Assembly (NCBI RefSeq): GCF_036320965.1 | Contig: NC_092239.1 | Span: forward strand, 3,019,320 to 3,083,319 | Origin: Panulirus ornatus | Taxonomy: Eukaryota; Arthropoda; Malacostraca; Decapoda; Palinuridae | Length of the DNA stretch: 64,000 bases | Direction of reading: 5' to 3' | Shown here: in pieces, positions 1 to 11,180 of the stretch | How positions within the stretch are numbered: position 1 is the first letter of the stretch | Layout: the number at the start of each line of letters is the position of its first letter | Notes under the pieces: generated by a model | Seen by the model: the letters and a program-made list of their open reading frames with translations, nothing else | Told to the model about the DNA's origin: nothing | Databases searched by the model: none | Made by a program: the position numbers and the translations under genes

Positions 1-1162
1 ATACACATCACTTTTCCGGTGCACAACATTACTTTCCCAGTACACGCCATGCCCTTTTTTTTTTTTTTGACATCACACACCATGACTTCAGTTGTGTAAA
101 TAATGTTCTGCATAACATTTTGAGCAAACTCCTCCACTCAGCGGTACATGACGAGGCTCACTGACCCTCGATGATGAAGGTAAACACCTTCTTCAAACAA
201 TGATTTCACGTAACTTTAAAAACAGCAGACTCGGTGTCATTATTCTGATAACGAGATTTCTAATTCCATATCGCTCGGAATATTTTTGCATGGTTAAAGA
301 AAAGTTCCTCAGTGAGTGTGGTTTGCGGGAGGATGTAGATTAGCATTTAACAGAATCTGTGTCTGAACCAGAGCAGTTCTTAAACACCTGTCCACACCCG
401 TCTCCCGAGCCTGCCACAGACGGCAGGTGTGGAAGAACGTAGTTGCAACGTCAGGTCTTTATGGGAAGGAAAGGACTGTGGTGCATCCGTTGTGTAGGAA
501 GGAGGCAGAAGTGCGGGGAGGGGTTAGGTGTGATGCACCACAGGTAGAACGGCAGGTGTGTGGGAAGGCGGCAGATGTAGTGTGGCAGGTGTGTGGGGTG
601 AGGAGTCAGGTGTGGCTAAGCCAACATACTGCTGACGGAGGCCAGCAAGCAGACGATCGTCCGATGTCGGACCACCTCAGGTGTGGAGGGCGAGGTCAGC
701 ACCACCTCAGCTGACACTCTCCCTGACCTGGCCATCCTCTCACATCTCCCAACCCCCATCCCCCCTCCACCCTCCCTCCCCAGCACCTGGCCAAAGCTAA
801 TACAGCGTTTACTTCAGCCGAGGGGAATGTGTGGTGTCATGGTAGTTTGTTGGCTGTTTGGGCTTCCTGCCCTTTATATCCCAGGTCCTCCTCCTGGTTT
901 CAGGCCAAGACTCGTCCCAGGTCCCCTGCCCCAGGTCCCATCCCCAGGACCCATGTAAGACGATACCTCCCCTCACCCCGCCCTCCACTCCTCAAACACA
1001 ACTGTTGCTGAAGGTTCTGCAGTGACGGGGAGGGTGAGCGAGGGAGGGTGAGTGAGCGAGGGGTGCCAGGTGGATGGTGAGGGTGTTGGGAGACCTCCGC
1101 TGTCATCTCACTGAACCGCCATAACATCCATCCATTCCCACAGTTCTGGAGGTCGACCTTGA

Positions 1163-1164
<2 letters not shown>

Positions 1165-1210
<46 letters not shown>
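1165..1210 (+). repeat. (GT)n microsatellite
   Basis: An uninterrupted GT run of about 46 bases. Confidence 0.98.
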
Positions 1211-1213
<3 letters not shown>

Positions 1214-1441
1214 GTGGGGGGGAAGGGGAGGTTGTCCGGTCGCTCCCTCCCTCCCAATGCAGTTACGCTCCCTTCCTCCCTCCCTCCCTTCTACTGCAAC
1301 AACGCTCCCTCCCTCTCACTGCAAGACAGATGGTATTGTTCCCCTCCCATGTATAGTATGGTTCACTTCTATTGCTTCCCTCTCATTTTGGTATGTGATT
1401 GATGACATTCATCGTAAGTAAATACAAAGTGGTATGGATGG

Positions 1442-1444
<3 letters not shown>

Positions 1445-1490
<46 letters not shown>
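1445..1490 (+). repeat. (CA)n microsatellite
   Basis: An uninterrupted AC run of about 46 bases. Confidence 0.98.
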
Positions 1491-1492
<2 letters not shown>

Positions 1493-2192
1493 TCACTTGT
1501 GTATCTTGCGGAAAATAGGGTTTAGACTCTGCGTAGAAATGTTGAGAATTTATATCATGAAATGGAGATAGTAATTAGTGCAGCTCCAAACATCAAAGAT
1601 GAAACATATTTGATAATATTTACAACAAACAGTAGATCTAATAATGTAGACGAATGTTGGGCATTCCGGCAGGAGAGACAGTGTGTTTACTGGAGAGTGT
1701 ACAAAAGGAAGGAGACGAGTATCTTGCCTGGAAAAACAAAATACAGATCAGTGGCAAGAGTAGGAGGGGGTCAGGCCAGAGGCCATCCATCATAGTCCGT
1801 AATGTAGGAAGGGAGGAAGACGGGCAGACATGATTACAGTTTTTAAGTTCCCTATGACATCTTGTGAGGGCAACACAAAAGCAGGTCTTGGAAATGACAT
1901 GAAATGAGCGCCTCGCGGACGCGTTCAGAAACTGAAAACTGACGCGATGAGTCAGAGGAGATGTGAAGGGACACTTCTGCAGTAATAGCGTACCAGTGGA
2001 ACAGCGTTAAGCGATGAAGTAATGGATGAGGAAAACATAATGTAGTTCAAAAATACTGCTATATGCTGGAGTGAGGTTGAGACATGTGGTTCCACGAGGT
2101 TAAAGCTCTCTCTCTCCTCGTACTTAAGACACTCATTGTACTGTACAAATTCTCTCCTCGTACCGTATAGATAATATACAAAAAATTGGTAA

Positions 2193-2247
2193 ACACACAC
2201 ACACACACACACAGACACACACACACACACACAAACAAACAAACAAA
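2193..2247 (+). repeat. (CA)n / (AAAC)n microsatellite
   Basis: An AC run broken by one G, ending in an ACAA run. Confidence 0.95.
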
Positions 2248-2758
2248 AGTGCATATACGGACTTGCTGAGCCATGTATGTACCTGGCCAAACCCACGACA
2301 CACACCTGCCAAGACTAACGTCCACTCAAACCCTGCACACACCTGCCTACACTCACGTCGTCACATCAGCTAAAACCTTAATCTTAGCTGTACAATAGCT
2401 AACCTGTGGCCCATCAGGTCCTTCATTCCAATCCCAGGATACTTGGGGGCAAACCTCAGAGAAAGAAAAAGGAAAGATGCCTCGTGTGTGTGTGTGTACC
2501 TCGATCACATCTGATGCCTGGCAGGATCCTTAGTCTCATAAATTAGAGGAGAAAAACAAATCCTTTGAGGGGGATGATTTCAACACGACAGTGTTAGCAA
2601 TGAGGTTGGTTAGATACTGGATTTTATCTCGTCTGATTACTTCTTGGTATAGGTTCATCCTGGGAGAGTAATCCACGTATCACTGAGGTTTTGGGTGATG
2701 CTGTCAGCTTAGGGCGAGGGTGGAGGCTACGTGCCCAGAGTCACCACCACTAGCTAGC

Positions 2759-2768
2759 CACACACACA

Positions 2769-2824
<56 letters not shown>

Positions 2825-2852
2825 GCATAGACACACGCACACACACGCACAC
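2759..2852 (+). repeat. (CA)n microsatellite
   Basis: A long AC run with a few single-base interruptions. Confidence 0.97.
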
Positions 2853-3563
2853 ACCCCCTCTTGCTATGAAAGCAAACATAACAATATTGTTTCGTAAGGC
2901 AAATTACCCCTGAGGCTACGGGAGCCAGGGATCATAAAGATGAGTATATATGACGTGTGAATATTCAACTCAAGTTGCTCATGTCGGATGACCCAGGGAA
3001 CACGTATGTATAAAAGTGTTTAGGAAAACACCGAGGAGGACGACGAGGCGATGAATGTAGCGTAGTTGGTGGTCCTCCATGCAGGAGACTGGAGATAAGA
3101 AGGCGGGAGAGACGCGTGAAATTGGGTTGGTGCCTTAGCAAATCAATGCTTGGAAAGGCTTTGTGTGTGTGTGTTGCTATGCATGACTGGGAATTATCTA
3201 TCGGGAGTGAGTCACTGAGTGGAGAAGAATGAGCAAGATGAGGAGGTGGGGAAAGAGGAGAGGCCTGCGGGAGTCCAATTGTTGATGGAATACAACGCGT
3301 GCGATAAGCGGTAGATAGTAAAATGCCAACACCGTTTACAAAACCAGACACAGGTGGCTCTGCTATCGTTTGGTTTCACCGCTGGTGGAGTGTCTTCCAA
3401 GACCTCGGGGCTTACGTGACTCTCAAGCTCTTCATGTGTTCTGCTCTGCCGTACTGCCGAGGAATCCTTTTTGTCAGATTTGATCAGAATTGGTCAAGTG
3501 GCCCTTGAGAGGTCGTCTGCAGATCAGTCATTTTTCTTCTCTCTTCAGCGACATACATGCTGC

Positions 3564-4100
3564 TTAGCAGATGCCTCCATCTCCTTTATAGCAGATGCCT
3601 CCCTCCTCCTTTATAGCAAATGCCTCCCTCTCCTTTATAGCAGATGCCTCCCTCTCCTTTATAGCAGATGCCTCCCTCTCCTTTATAGCAGATGCCTCCC
3701 TCCTCCTTTATAGCAAATGCCTCCCTCTCCTTTATAGCAAATGCCTCCCTCTCCTTTATAGCAGATGCCTCACTCTCCTTTATAGCAGATGCCTCACTCT
3801 CCTTTATAGCAGATGCCTCACTCTCCTTTACAGCAGATGCCTCACTCTCCTTTATAGCAGATGCCTCCCTCTCCTTTATAGCAGATGCCTCCCTCTCCTT
3901 TATAGCAGATGCCTCCCTCCTCCTTTATAGCAAATGCCTTCCTCTCCTTTATAGCAGATGCCTCCCTTTCCTTTATAGCAGATGCCTCCCTTTCCTTTAT
4001 AGCAGATGCCTCCCTCTCCTTTATAGCAGATGCCTCCCTCGCCTTTATAGCAGATGCCTCCCTCTCCTTTATAGCAGATGCCTCCATCTCCTTTATACAA
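3564..4100 (+). repeat. 24-bp minisatellite, about 22 copies
   Basis: The unit is GCAGATGCCTCCCTCTCCTT plus TATA. Variants change CCC to ACT or ATC, or insert one base; some units read GCAAATGCC. Since 24 is a multiple of three, several frames stay open on both strands; these are not genes. Confidence 0.95.
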
Positions 4101-6771
4101 ATGTCAAAGGTCTTGACAAGTGATGTGTCGTCATTATGATTCAGTGGAAGCCACTGAAGAATTCTAGAAACCATTTCTTTAAACTAAATGTTGATTTGAT
4201 GGAGAAGAGACCAGCAAGACTCCATCACCAGCATCTTGCTTAAGCTAGAAATCATTTCGTGGTATAAGAGAGACAATGTGAGATGTGGATCGTAAATCCT
4301 TATCGACCCAAGTATAATGTGTAGATAAGAACATAAAAGTTTACAATGAATTCATATTTGAGACAAAGCGAAAATGGAATCGTCTGTCTTTATTCATTAT
4401 AACAAGATTTGAAAGCAAATCATGAGAGTGAATTATTATACAAACCACATTCCAAATTACTCTGTTATACCTGTTCAGCTACAGGAAGCTAACTTATTGG
4501 CAAGTCTTCTCAATGATAGTATGGCATATATTGATCAGGACCTCGCTTACCCTTACTGTCTTAGCTAGGGAAAATACCTGCGGTAAACGAAAAACAAGAG
4601 TGAATCAATATGGACGCCCATGAGGCTCATAAAAGAAAATACCGCCGAGAATAATTCAATTTCAATCATGAGGAGCTATGAGGAGTGTGTGGTTCCGCCG
4701 CAGTGAGTGTCAGTGCCACAGATACCCCAGGCTTGTATCATAAACAGCCAGTGTAACCTGGCAGATAACCGTCAGTTTTGTGAGGAACGCAATTAACGGT
4801 TTCCCCGCTGAACACCGACTGTATATATAAACAAGGAACCATTTTGATAAAGATTAGTTTTGTTTTTAAAGTGACTGATTCATCCTCTGCCTTTCTCGCA
4901 TCGATTTCCACACAGACTTAAGGCTCAACAAGAACCCGCAGCCAGAAATGATACAGAGCCTCGCAACAACAGGCGTCTGGAGTCTTGAGAGTAGTGTGTA
5001 CATCTACGGCAATCAGGAGGGAGTGCACGCTAGTACCCACGACGATCAAGAGTGCTGGGAACAATTTAGGATCAGAGCTCACACAGCCAGGCAGAGTTGA
5101 CAACGAAGCTGAATCCAATGTCCGACAACCCGACTCGACAGCACTAGATGTGCGACAGCCTGACCGAGTTCCAACAGTTGATAACGTGCAGCAACAACAC
5201 CCGTGTCAAAATGAGGCAGCTGTCTTCCATATCAGATCATAAGAGGTAACGACGCGTCTTCCACAGCGAATTCTGTGGGAGGGAGAGACACGGGATCTCC
5301 GGCTGTAAGGCGGCAAAAGCTAAAGTGGTTTTCCAGCGAGGCAGCGCACAGCAGGACATAAGACCACGTCGGGCGTGTTACAATATAGGAGCCAGGCGGC
5401 TAAGGACTCCAAGCGGGTCCGGAAAACTAGAGCAGGCTAATAACACGGGGCAAAGACCGGGCGCATCCGTAAGAAGGCCACGGTCAGTGGCATCTACGTG
5501 CGAGGTACAACTCTCAACTGCTGCAGGAGAGCAAAGCCTTCGCACAAGAGTCGCCAGTCCAACTCTCAGGGTACCAGTGTTGAAGCAGGTGTCGGGGAGG
5601 AGGACCGGGGAGGTGTATGGCTCTCATCATCTAACACGTCAGCCAAGACGACCTGGGGGAAGCCAGCGGGCACAGCGAGACGATCTGCGGCTTTGAGGAG
5701 AGAACATGTTGCAGCACCGATGATTGAGGACTGATGAAACCTCGAAGTTCTGGCTGACAGACAGGACAGGATCGAGCGCAGGATCAAGGACAGGGCCGAG
5801 CGCATATGTTCGAATCCTGGATGCGGCAGTCGGTCCACAGTCAACCTATCTGTTCATCCACACCTAGGTGTTGGCCGTCTCAGCAAACATAAAATAAAAA
5901 AGATATAAAAGATGACGATTAATAGATGAATCCCACTTCATTCCTGCTGTTGTATCCAAGACTGTGGAAAGTGTCGAGTGAGTTCCACAAACAGCCGCCA
6001 GGATTGTCAAGATCCGTCGTACGTATTTTCCCCCCACGGAATGTGACTGTGTACGTCTGTTGCTTATGATTTGCTGATATTGTTTTGAAATGTCATATGA
6101 CATCATCTGCATGTTTCACGTCCACTTCCAAACTTTTAAACTTCATCAACAAGAACATAAACCTCTAAAGTGACAGAGAATAAACACTTTGAAAACTTCG
6201 GCCAAGAGTCAATGATCAGGTTGGCCGGCCTGTTACGTAAGCGTGTCAACAAGACTCATTCCCCCACTACTGTATTAAGTTGGACCACCCAGCGAGGAGC
6301 TCACATGACAGGAGTTACCGCGCCCCCAGAGTCCTTGAGGCCCGGCAGGTTATTGGCTGAGGGCGGGTGGTGTGATGCAGGTATGGAAACTTGTGGCAGC
6401 ACATGAGGAAGGAGGTTGGAACAAGACTCCCTTTATCTCCCCGCGCGCGGTCAGGTCCACCTCCTCCTCCTCCTCCTCCTCCTCTTCCTCCGGACACCGT
6501 AGGTCTGGTGGCCATCCACTCACACTGTGGGTTAAGTAGACACGGCATCGTCTCCTGCCTTCCCCCTCTACAACTCGGCCCGTGTCGGACACTACGTCTA
6601 GACGCTTAACACCACGTCTACACTACACGTTAAGTGAGGTTAATAAAAGGCTATTTACATGCCCTTTTCTACAGCTAACATTCAACGTGGGAGAGTCGTA
6701 CACGTTGTCGTCCCACTCGAACCAAAACTTCAGTAGAAATGGGTGGAGTTTGCGAGCGTCCTGCTGGTGAG
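4101..6771. other. Intergenic DNA upstream of the TGF-beta-like gene
   Basis: 4.9-5.87 kb is noticeably richer in G and C and rich in GA/CA-type words, and ends with the SINE B box; it may be the body of an unrecognised retroelement. 6.2-6.77 kb is the likely proximal promoter and includes a (CTC)n run near 6460. I see no exon. Confidence 0.5.
5700..5875 (+). mobile_element. tRNA-like SINE end with B box
   Basis: GTTCGAATCC at 5808-5817 is a perfect tRNA-type B box, followed by TGGATGCGGCAGTCGGTCCA and CAACCTATCTGTTCATCC. The last piece recurs at 15.5 kb (+) and 23.64 kb (-). I did not find a clean A box, so the left boundary is a guess. Confidence 0.5.
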
Positions 6772-6779
6772 TATAAAAA
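6772..6779 (+). promoter_or_regulatory. TATA box of the TGF-beta-like gene
   Basis: TATAAAAA lies 110 bases before the start codon, in the right orientation. A transcription start near 6800 would give a short 5' UTR of about 80 bases. This is motif and position only. Confidence 0.55.
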
Positions 6780-6881
6780 CTGGGGTGCCGTCAGCGTGAG
6801 CGGTAGTAGCCCTAATGGCAGTGTGTAGAGGAGGGTCGCGCTCATCCCTCGCGTCGTGCCCAGCCTCACGTGCCTGCCAGC

Positions 6882-7635
6882 ATGGCCCCTACACTGGTTG
6901 TACTGCTGGTTACCTTCTTGCTCATCTTGCAGGCGCCCGCCTCTCCAGTCTCCCTCACCTCTCCGTCGTTTTTCCTCAATAGAATTCATAACAGAACCCA
7001 CGAGATGAGCATAGTAAGAGAGAAAGATAGCCGTTCCTCGTCATCTGTGATAAATAACACTTCTGTGATAGCATCACCCGACATACAGGCTAGTATGTCC
7101 CCCGCCGGGAGCTGGACGCCCTTGTGTCCGAGGTGCGCGGCGGAGAGGGCTCTTGCACAGGCCCTGTGGCCCAGCACGCCGGCCACGCCAGGTGTCAGCA
7201 CCACAGGTGTCAGTACTACGGGTACCAGCACTACAGCTGCCAGCCCTACAGGTGCCAGCACTGCAGGCAACAGCACTACAAGTATCAGCACTGCAGGTGC
7301 CTCTCCTCCCCCACCAGGAGCCAGGAACATCTCGTCCAACGAGAGTGACACCGGTGCCGTCCCCAGCAGCAGCACCACCACCACCAGCACCGCCGAGCCT
7401 CACGCGGCGACGATAACGGAGGAGGATTTGCGACAGTTCAGGTTAGAGATGGTCAAGACACACTTCCTGTCCAAGTTGCAGCTGACGGAGAGGCCGCAGG
7501 TGGAGCACCATCGAGAGGAACTACCAAAGGTGATAAGTAACCGGGTGTTGCCCTTGATGCTGGCCTCCCAGCCATCCACCACCGCGCCCACGCCCCCACC
7601 AGCTAATCGCACCTCCATCATACTATCAACAAAAA
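6882..7635 (+). CDS. TGF-beta-like gene, coding exon 1 (signal peptide and N-terminal propeptide)
   Basis: It encodes residues 1-251 plus one base. The start is the ATG after CAGC; the in-frame GTG 12 bases upstream lies in the 5' UTR. The hydrophobic run [19 protein letters not shown] is the signal peptide. N-glycosylation sequons fall at N37, N58, N59, N130, N149, N153 and N242. It ends at a consensus donor (AAAAA/GTAAGT); reading on would stop three codons later, which supports splicing. Confidence 0.88.
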
Positions 7636-10600
7636 GTAAGTTCTAACATATGGTTCTTTAAGCACCTTATCAACCTCCGGCGTAGGGAATCAGAGGAACA
7701 TTATTTAACACACCTCACTTGACTTCGACTTGGGCCATATACAACACTGAGTGAATTATCTTGAACACTTGACAGATAATCATCTGTTCATGTTTCATTC
7801 ATCTGTTGATTGTAGTACATTCATTAAGAATTGGTGGTCGCGAAGGTCGATGATCCTATTCTCCAACACAAGCGACCAACCGTTCGAACTGAGTGGGTAG
7901 CGACTCATCTGGCGGTGTACTTCACTCTACCGGGTCACATCAAGGAGAATAGGTCACATGAGGCAACACCAACATGGGGGAGGAACCCCACAAAACCATA
8001 CTACAGGCTACTGTAGTTTAACTGCATTTCATCCTCCGATATTGTTTACAAATCAGTTGATTCGAGATGTATTTTCGTTCGAAATTAAGATCCTGATTAG
8101 CAGAGAGTATATTAATGTATAAGTTGCCTAAAGCATTATATACTGTACGTCTTCGTGTGCGAATGAGAGAGCCTTTTAGTATGTTCGTTGCCTTATGGTC
8201 GTATGTGTGTTCGTGGTCTGATAATATTGTGGTCGTGGTCTATTGGTCGTCAATGTAGTCGTGATTATCAGCATGGTAACAGTCACAGGGTCGTCAGCGA
8301 GGTGGATGCCTAAGAGTTGTCTGTAATGGTCGTTGCCACTGGTATGTCTTAAGAGGTTAAGTTATCTTTAGATCTCTTTCTATTTCTTTTATTGATTTTT
8401 CATATCAGATTTCCGTTCCTTAATCTTTTATATCCATGCTAAGGCTATTTATTGCCTGCATCATTTATTAGCCTGAAAACGAAACGAGGAATCCATCCCG
8501 TGTAACTGTGACATGAGAACAATGTACCACTTCTCACGCCTTTGAAAACTAAAATCTTTAAAAGCACAAAGTATCTCGATGTCCCTTGTGAAATATTTTC
8601 TCAACTCATTATCAGTTATATTTCACTTTGATGATTATGTACACCTGATAGGAACATGCCCTTACCAGGCACGGGAATTAGTCTATACTAAATTGTCTAT
8701 CAAAATACAATTTACTGTTTGTATTTTGTTTTACGAACTTAATTGTATGTTGCCAAAAATAATGGAGTGAACCATTTCATAAGTATAGTCTCAAAGGCTG
8801 ATGTTAGAACATTTCTCGAGCCATGTTTGTATTGTAATTAAATGGTAAAGTTGCCACTACACAAGAGAAGTTGATGAACGAGAAGAATTCAAATTCAAAG
8901 AATAAATTTAAGGAAACGTAGGGATCACTTCCTCTCTCTAATGGTGGTAAAGTTCCTCAAATCGTTAACCAAATGTAAATATTGATAAAATTTACTTAAG
9001 GTTTGGCTTTATAGATATCATTCCCAAGGTGATGGGGGTATTGCAAGAACAATACAGACCCACGAACTTTGTTCCATGGTCGTAACTAATGCATTGCCAG
9101 CACATAACCCTGAGAACAGGACACTGAGCAGTAAAGATAGAATTAAGTCATGCATCTGGCAGCGGTGGCCAGCCTAAGGTACAGTGACCGGCCGCCCACC
9201 CGCTGTGCCTCTGCCGTTTGTTGTCACGTGTGCTGTGCTGCTCAGAGTCTCCTATGTTTGAAAGCACGTGTGTAAGAGCCATCACTTTGAATTTGCCTGC
9301 CCTCATCTGGAGCAGAAATCGTCATAACTAAGATTTAGAATTCCTTTAAATACAATTTTCATGTGCAAGTGTACTGGCTTCTCCCCGATGACACACAAAA
9401 CTCATTCGAAGCATGCAAGCAAGATTGCATTTTCTCTTGACATAACAAATAGCTTTGGTAGTTTAAAAAAAAAAGTAGTGAGACAGAATAAGATAATGGA
9501 CATCAAGGGTCTGGTGGGATGAGGAGGAGAGGGGGAGTAAAGTGAGATGTTGGGGAGCATGGTAGGGTTAGGTGGGGAGTTGAGGGATGTTGGGGAGTGA
9601 AGGACGAGGGGTCCGTGTGGTGATATGTGACAGACGTACGAGTAAATGTAGGCCACAGATCCACTGTGGGTGGTGGTGTGAGGCCAGAAATAAACCTAAG
9701 AAGCGAAGGTCCTTCCGCCACTCCGTCACTCCGTCCGTCCGTCCGTCTGGCTGGCTGGCTGGCTGGCTGACTGAGGAATGTTATATAGGGTGGCCAGCAG
9801 ACATGTCTGGCTCTCCCGGCATCACGTACACCATCCACACCACTGTATTGCCTGACACGGTACTAATTTAATACACAGATTTTAGAGACATTTTTGAAGG
9901 ATACTTTATTTTTGGACAGTACTTAAGTCGACTGCCATGAATTATTTACACAGAAGACTTAATATATCATACGAAATGACCTCACAACACAGTTAACAAA
10001 AATAGCAGTTTCTGCCAGGGATATAGCCGATCTACCATGTATTTCCACTTTCTTATCTTTTAAACTATCTGTTCATCCTATATCCTTACCTTCTAGTTTA
10101 CCACATGGGATAAATTCATTAACAACATGATGAGCAAAGAGAAGATCCAAAAATATGATAAATTGCTGATTTAATCTTTCTGATTATTTTTTTTCTTCTT
10201 TTGTTAACGAAGAATGTGCGAATTTTTGTCACTTCAGATGAAAAAATCGAAACTTCTTTTTAACATTAAATAGGTTTACTTTATTCCAGCTTGCAATGGT
10301 GTATCGACCACTTAAACAGGTTATTCAAATACTAACTTTGATGAAATTTTCTTGCAGTTTAAAGATTGTTATACTATTATCTTAGGTTTGATAAGTTTAT
10401 CTATCGTCTGTCAATATTCTAACATGTATATGTAAAGTAATTTGATAAGGTAAAAGATAGAATTTCAATAAGAATAAACTTGCAAACCCTTGCAGAAGAT
10501 AAGCTGAAGAAAATAAGAGAAATGAAGAAATAATCTTTACGTTAGATTGAACGATACACAAACATTTTCACAATGTTGGATACCCAGAATTTATTCTCAT

Positions 10601-10958
10601 GTTTCCAAATATCAATCATTTTAACCAAAAATTGGATATGTGATGTAGATAGCCAGGATGATTCAAGTTAATGAGTTAGCAATCTATATCTTCATTCTTT
10701 GTAAGATGTCATTGCAAATGTGTATAAGCGCTTGAACCTCATACGTATGACGGTACGACCCTTGAACACGACGGTACTCCCCTTGAAAACGACACTACGA
10801 CCCTAGGACCAAATGGTAACAATCTAGTTTGATGATACTACCAATAGGTGTATTGGCTTGACCTTTGACCTGACCTAGCAAAGTAAAGTCAAAAGCCAAG
10901 CTAACATACCCATGGATCATATAGTTGTGCTGAAGGGGTTAACGACCCAACGAGTCGA

Positions 10959-11038
<80 letters not shown>

Positions 11039-11130
11039 ACCGACGAAAATTAATGTTTTCCTCATCTCACAATCAGAGGGGAACTGCTGTCAGTCGACAG
11101 TTGCCAGTTGCATCCCAAAGCGACCGGTAT

Positions 11131-11180
<50 letters not shown>

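Larger units (their letters stand above)
1..3560. other. Intergenic DNA, no gene recognised
   Basis: It holds CA/GT microsatellites and C- or G-rich low-complexity stretches (700-1120). The short open frames are either dinucleotide translations or have no recognisable motif. Confidence 0.6.

Noticed and set aside
3595..4174. Open frames rich in SFIADASL or EREASAIK repeats
   Set aside because: They are direct translations of the 24-bp minisatellite and stay open on both strands because 24 is a multiple of three.
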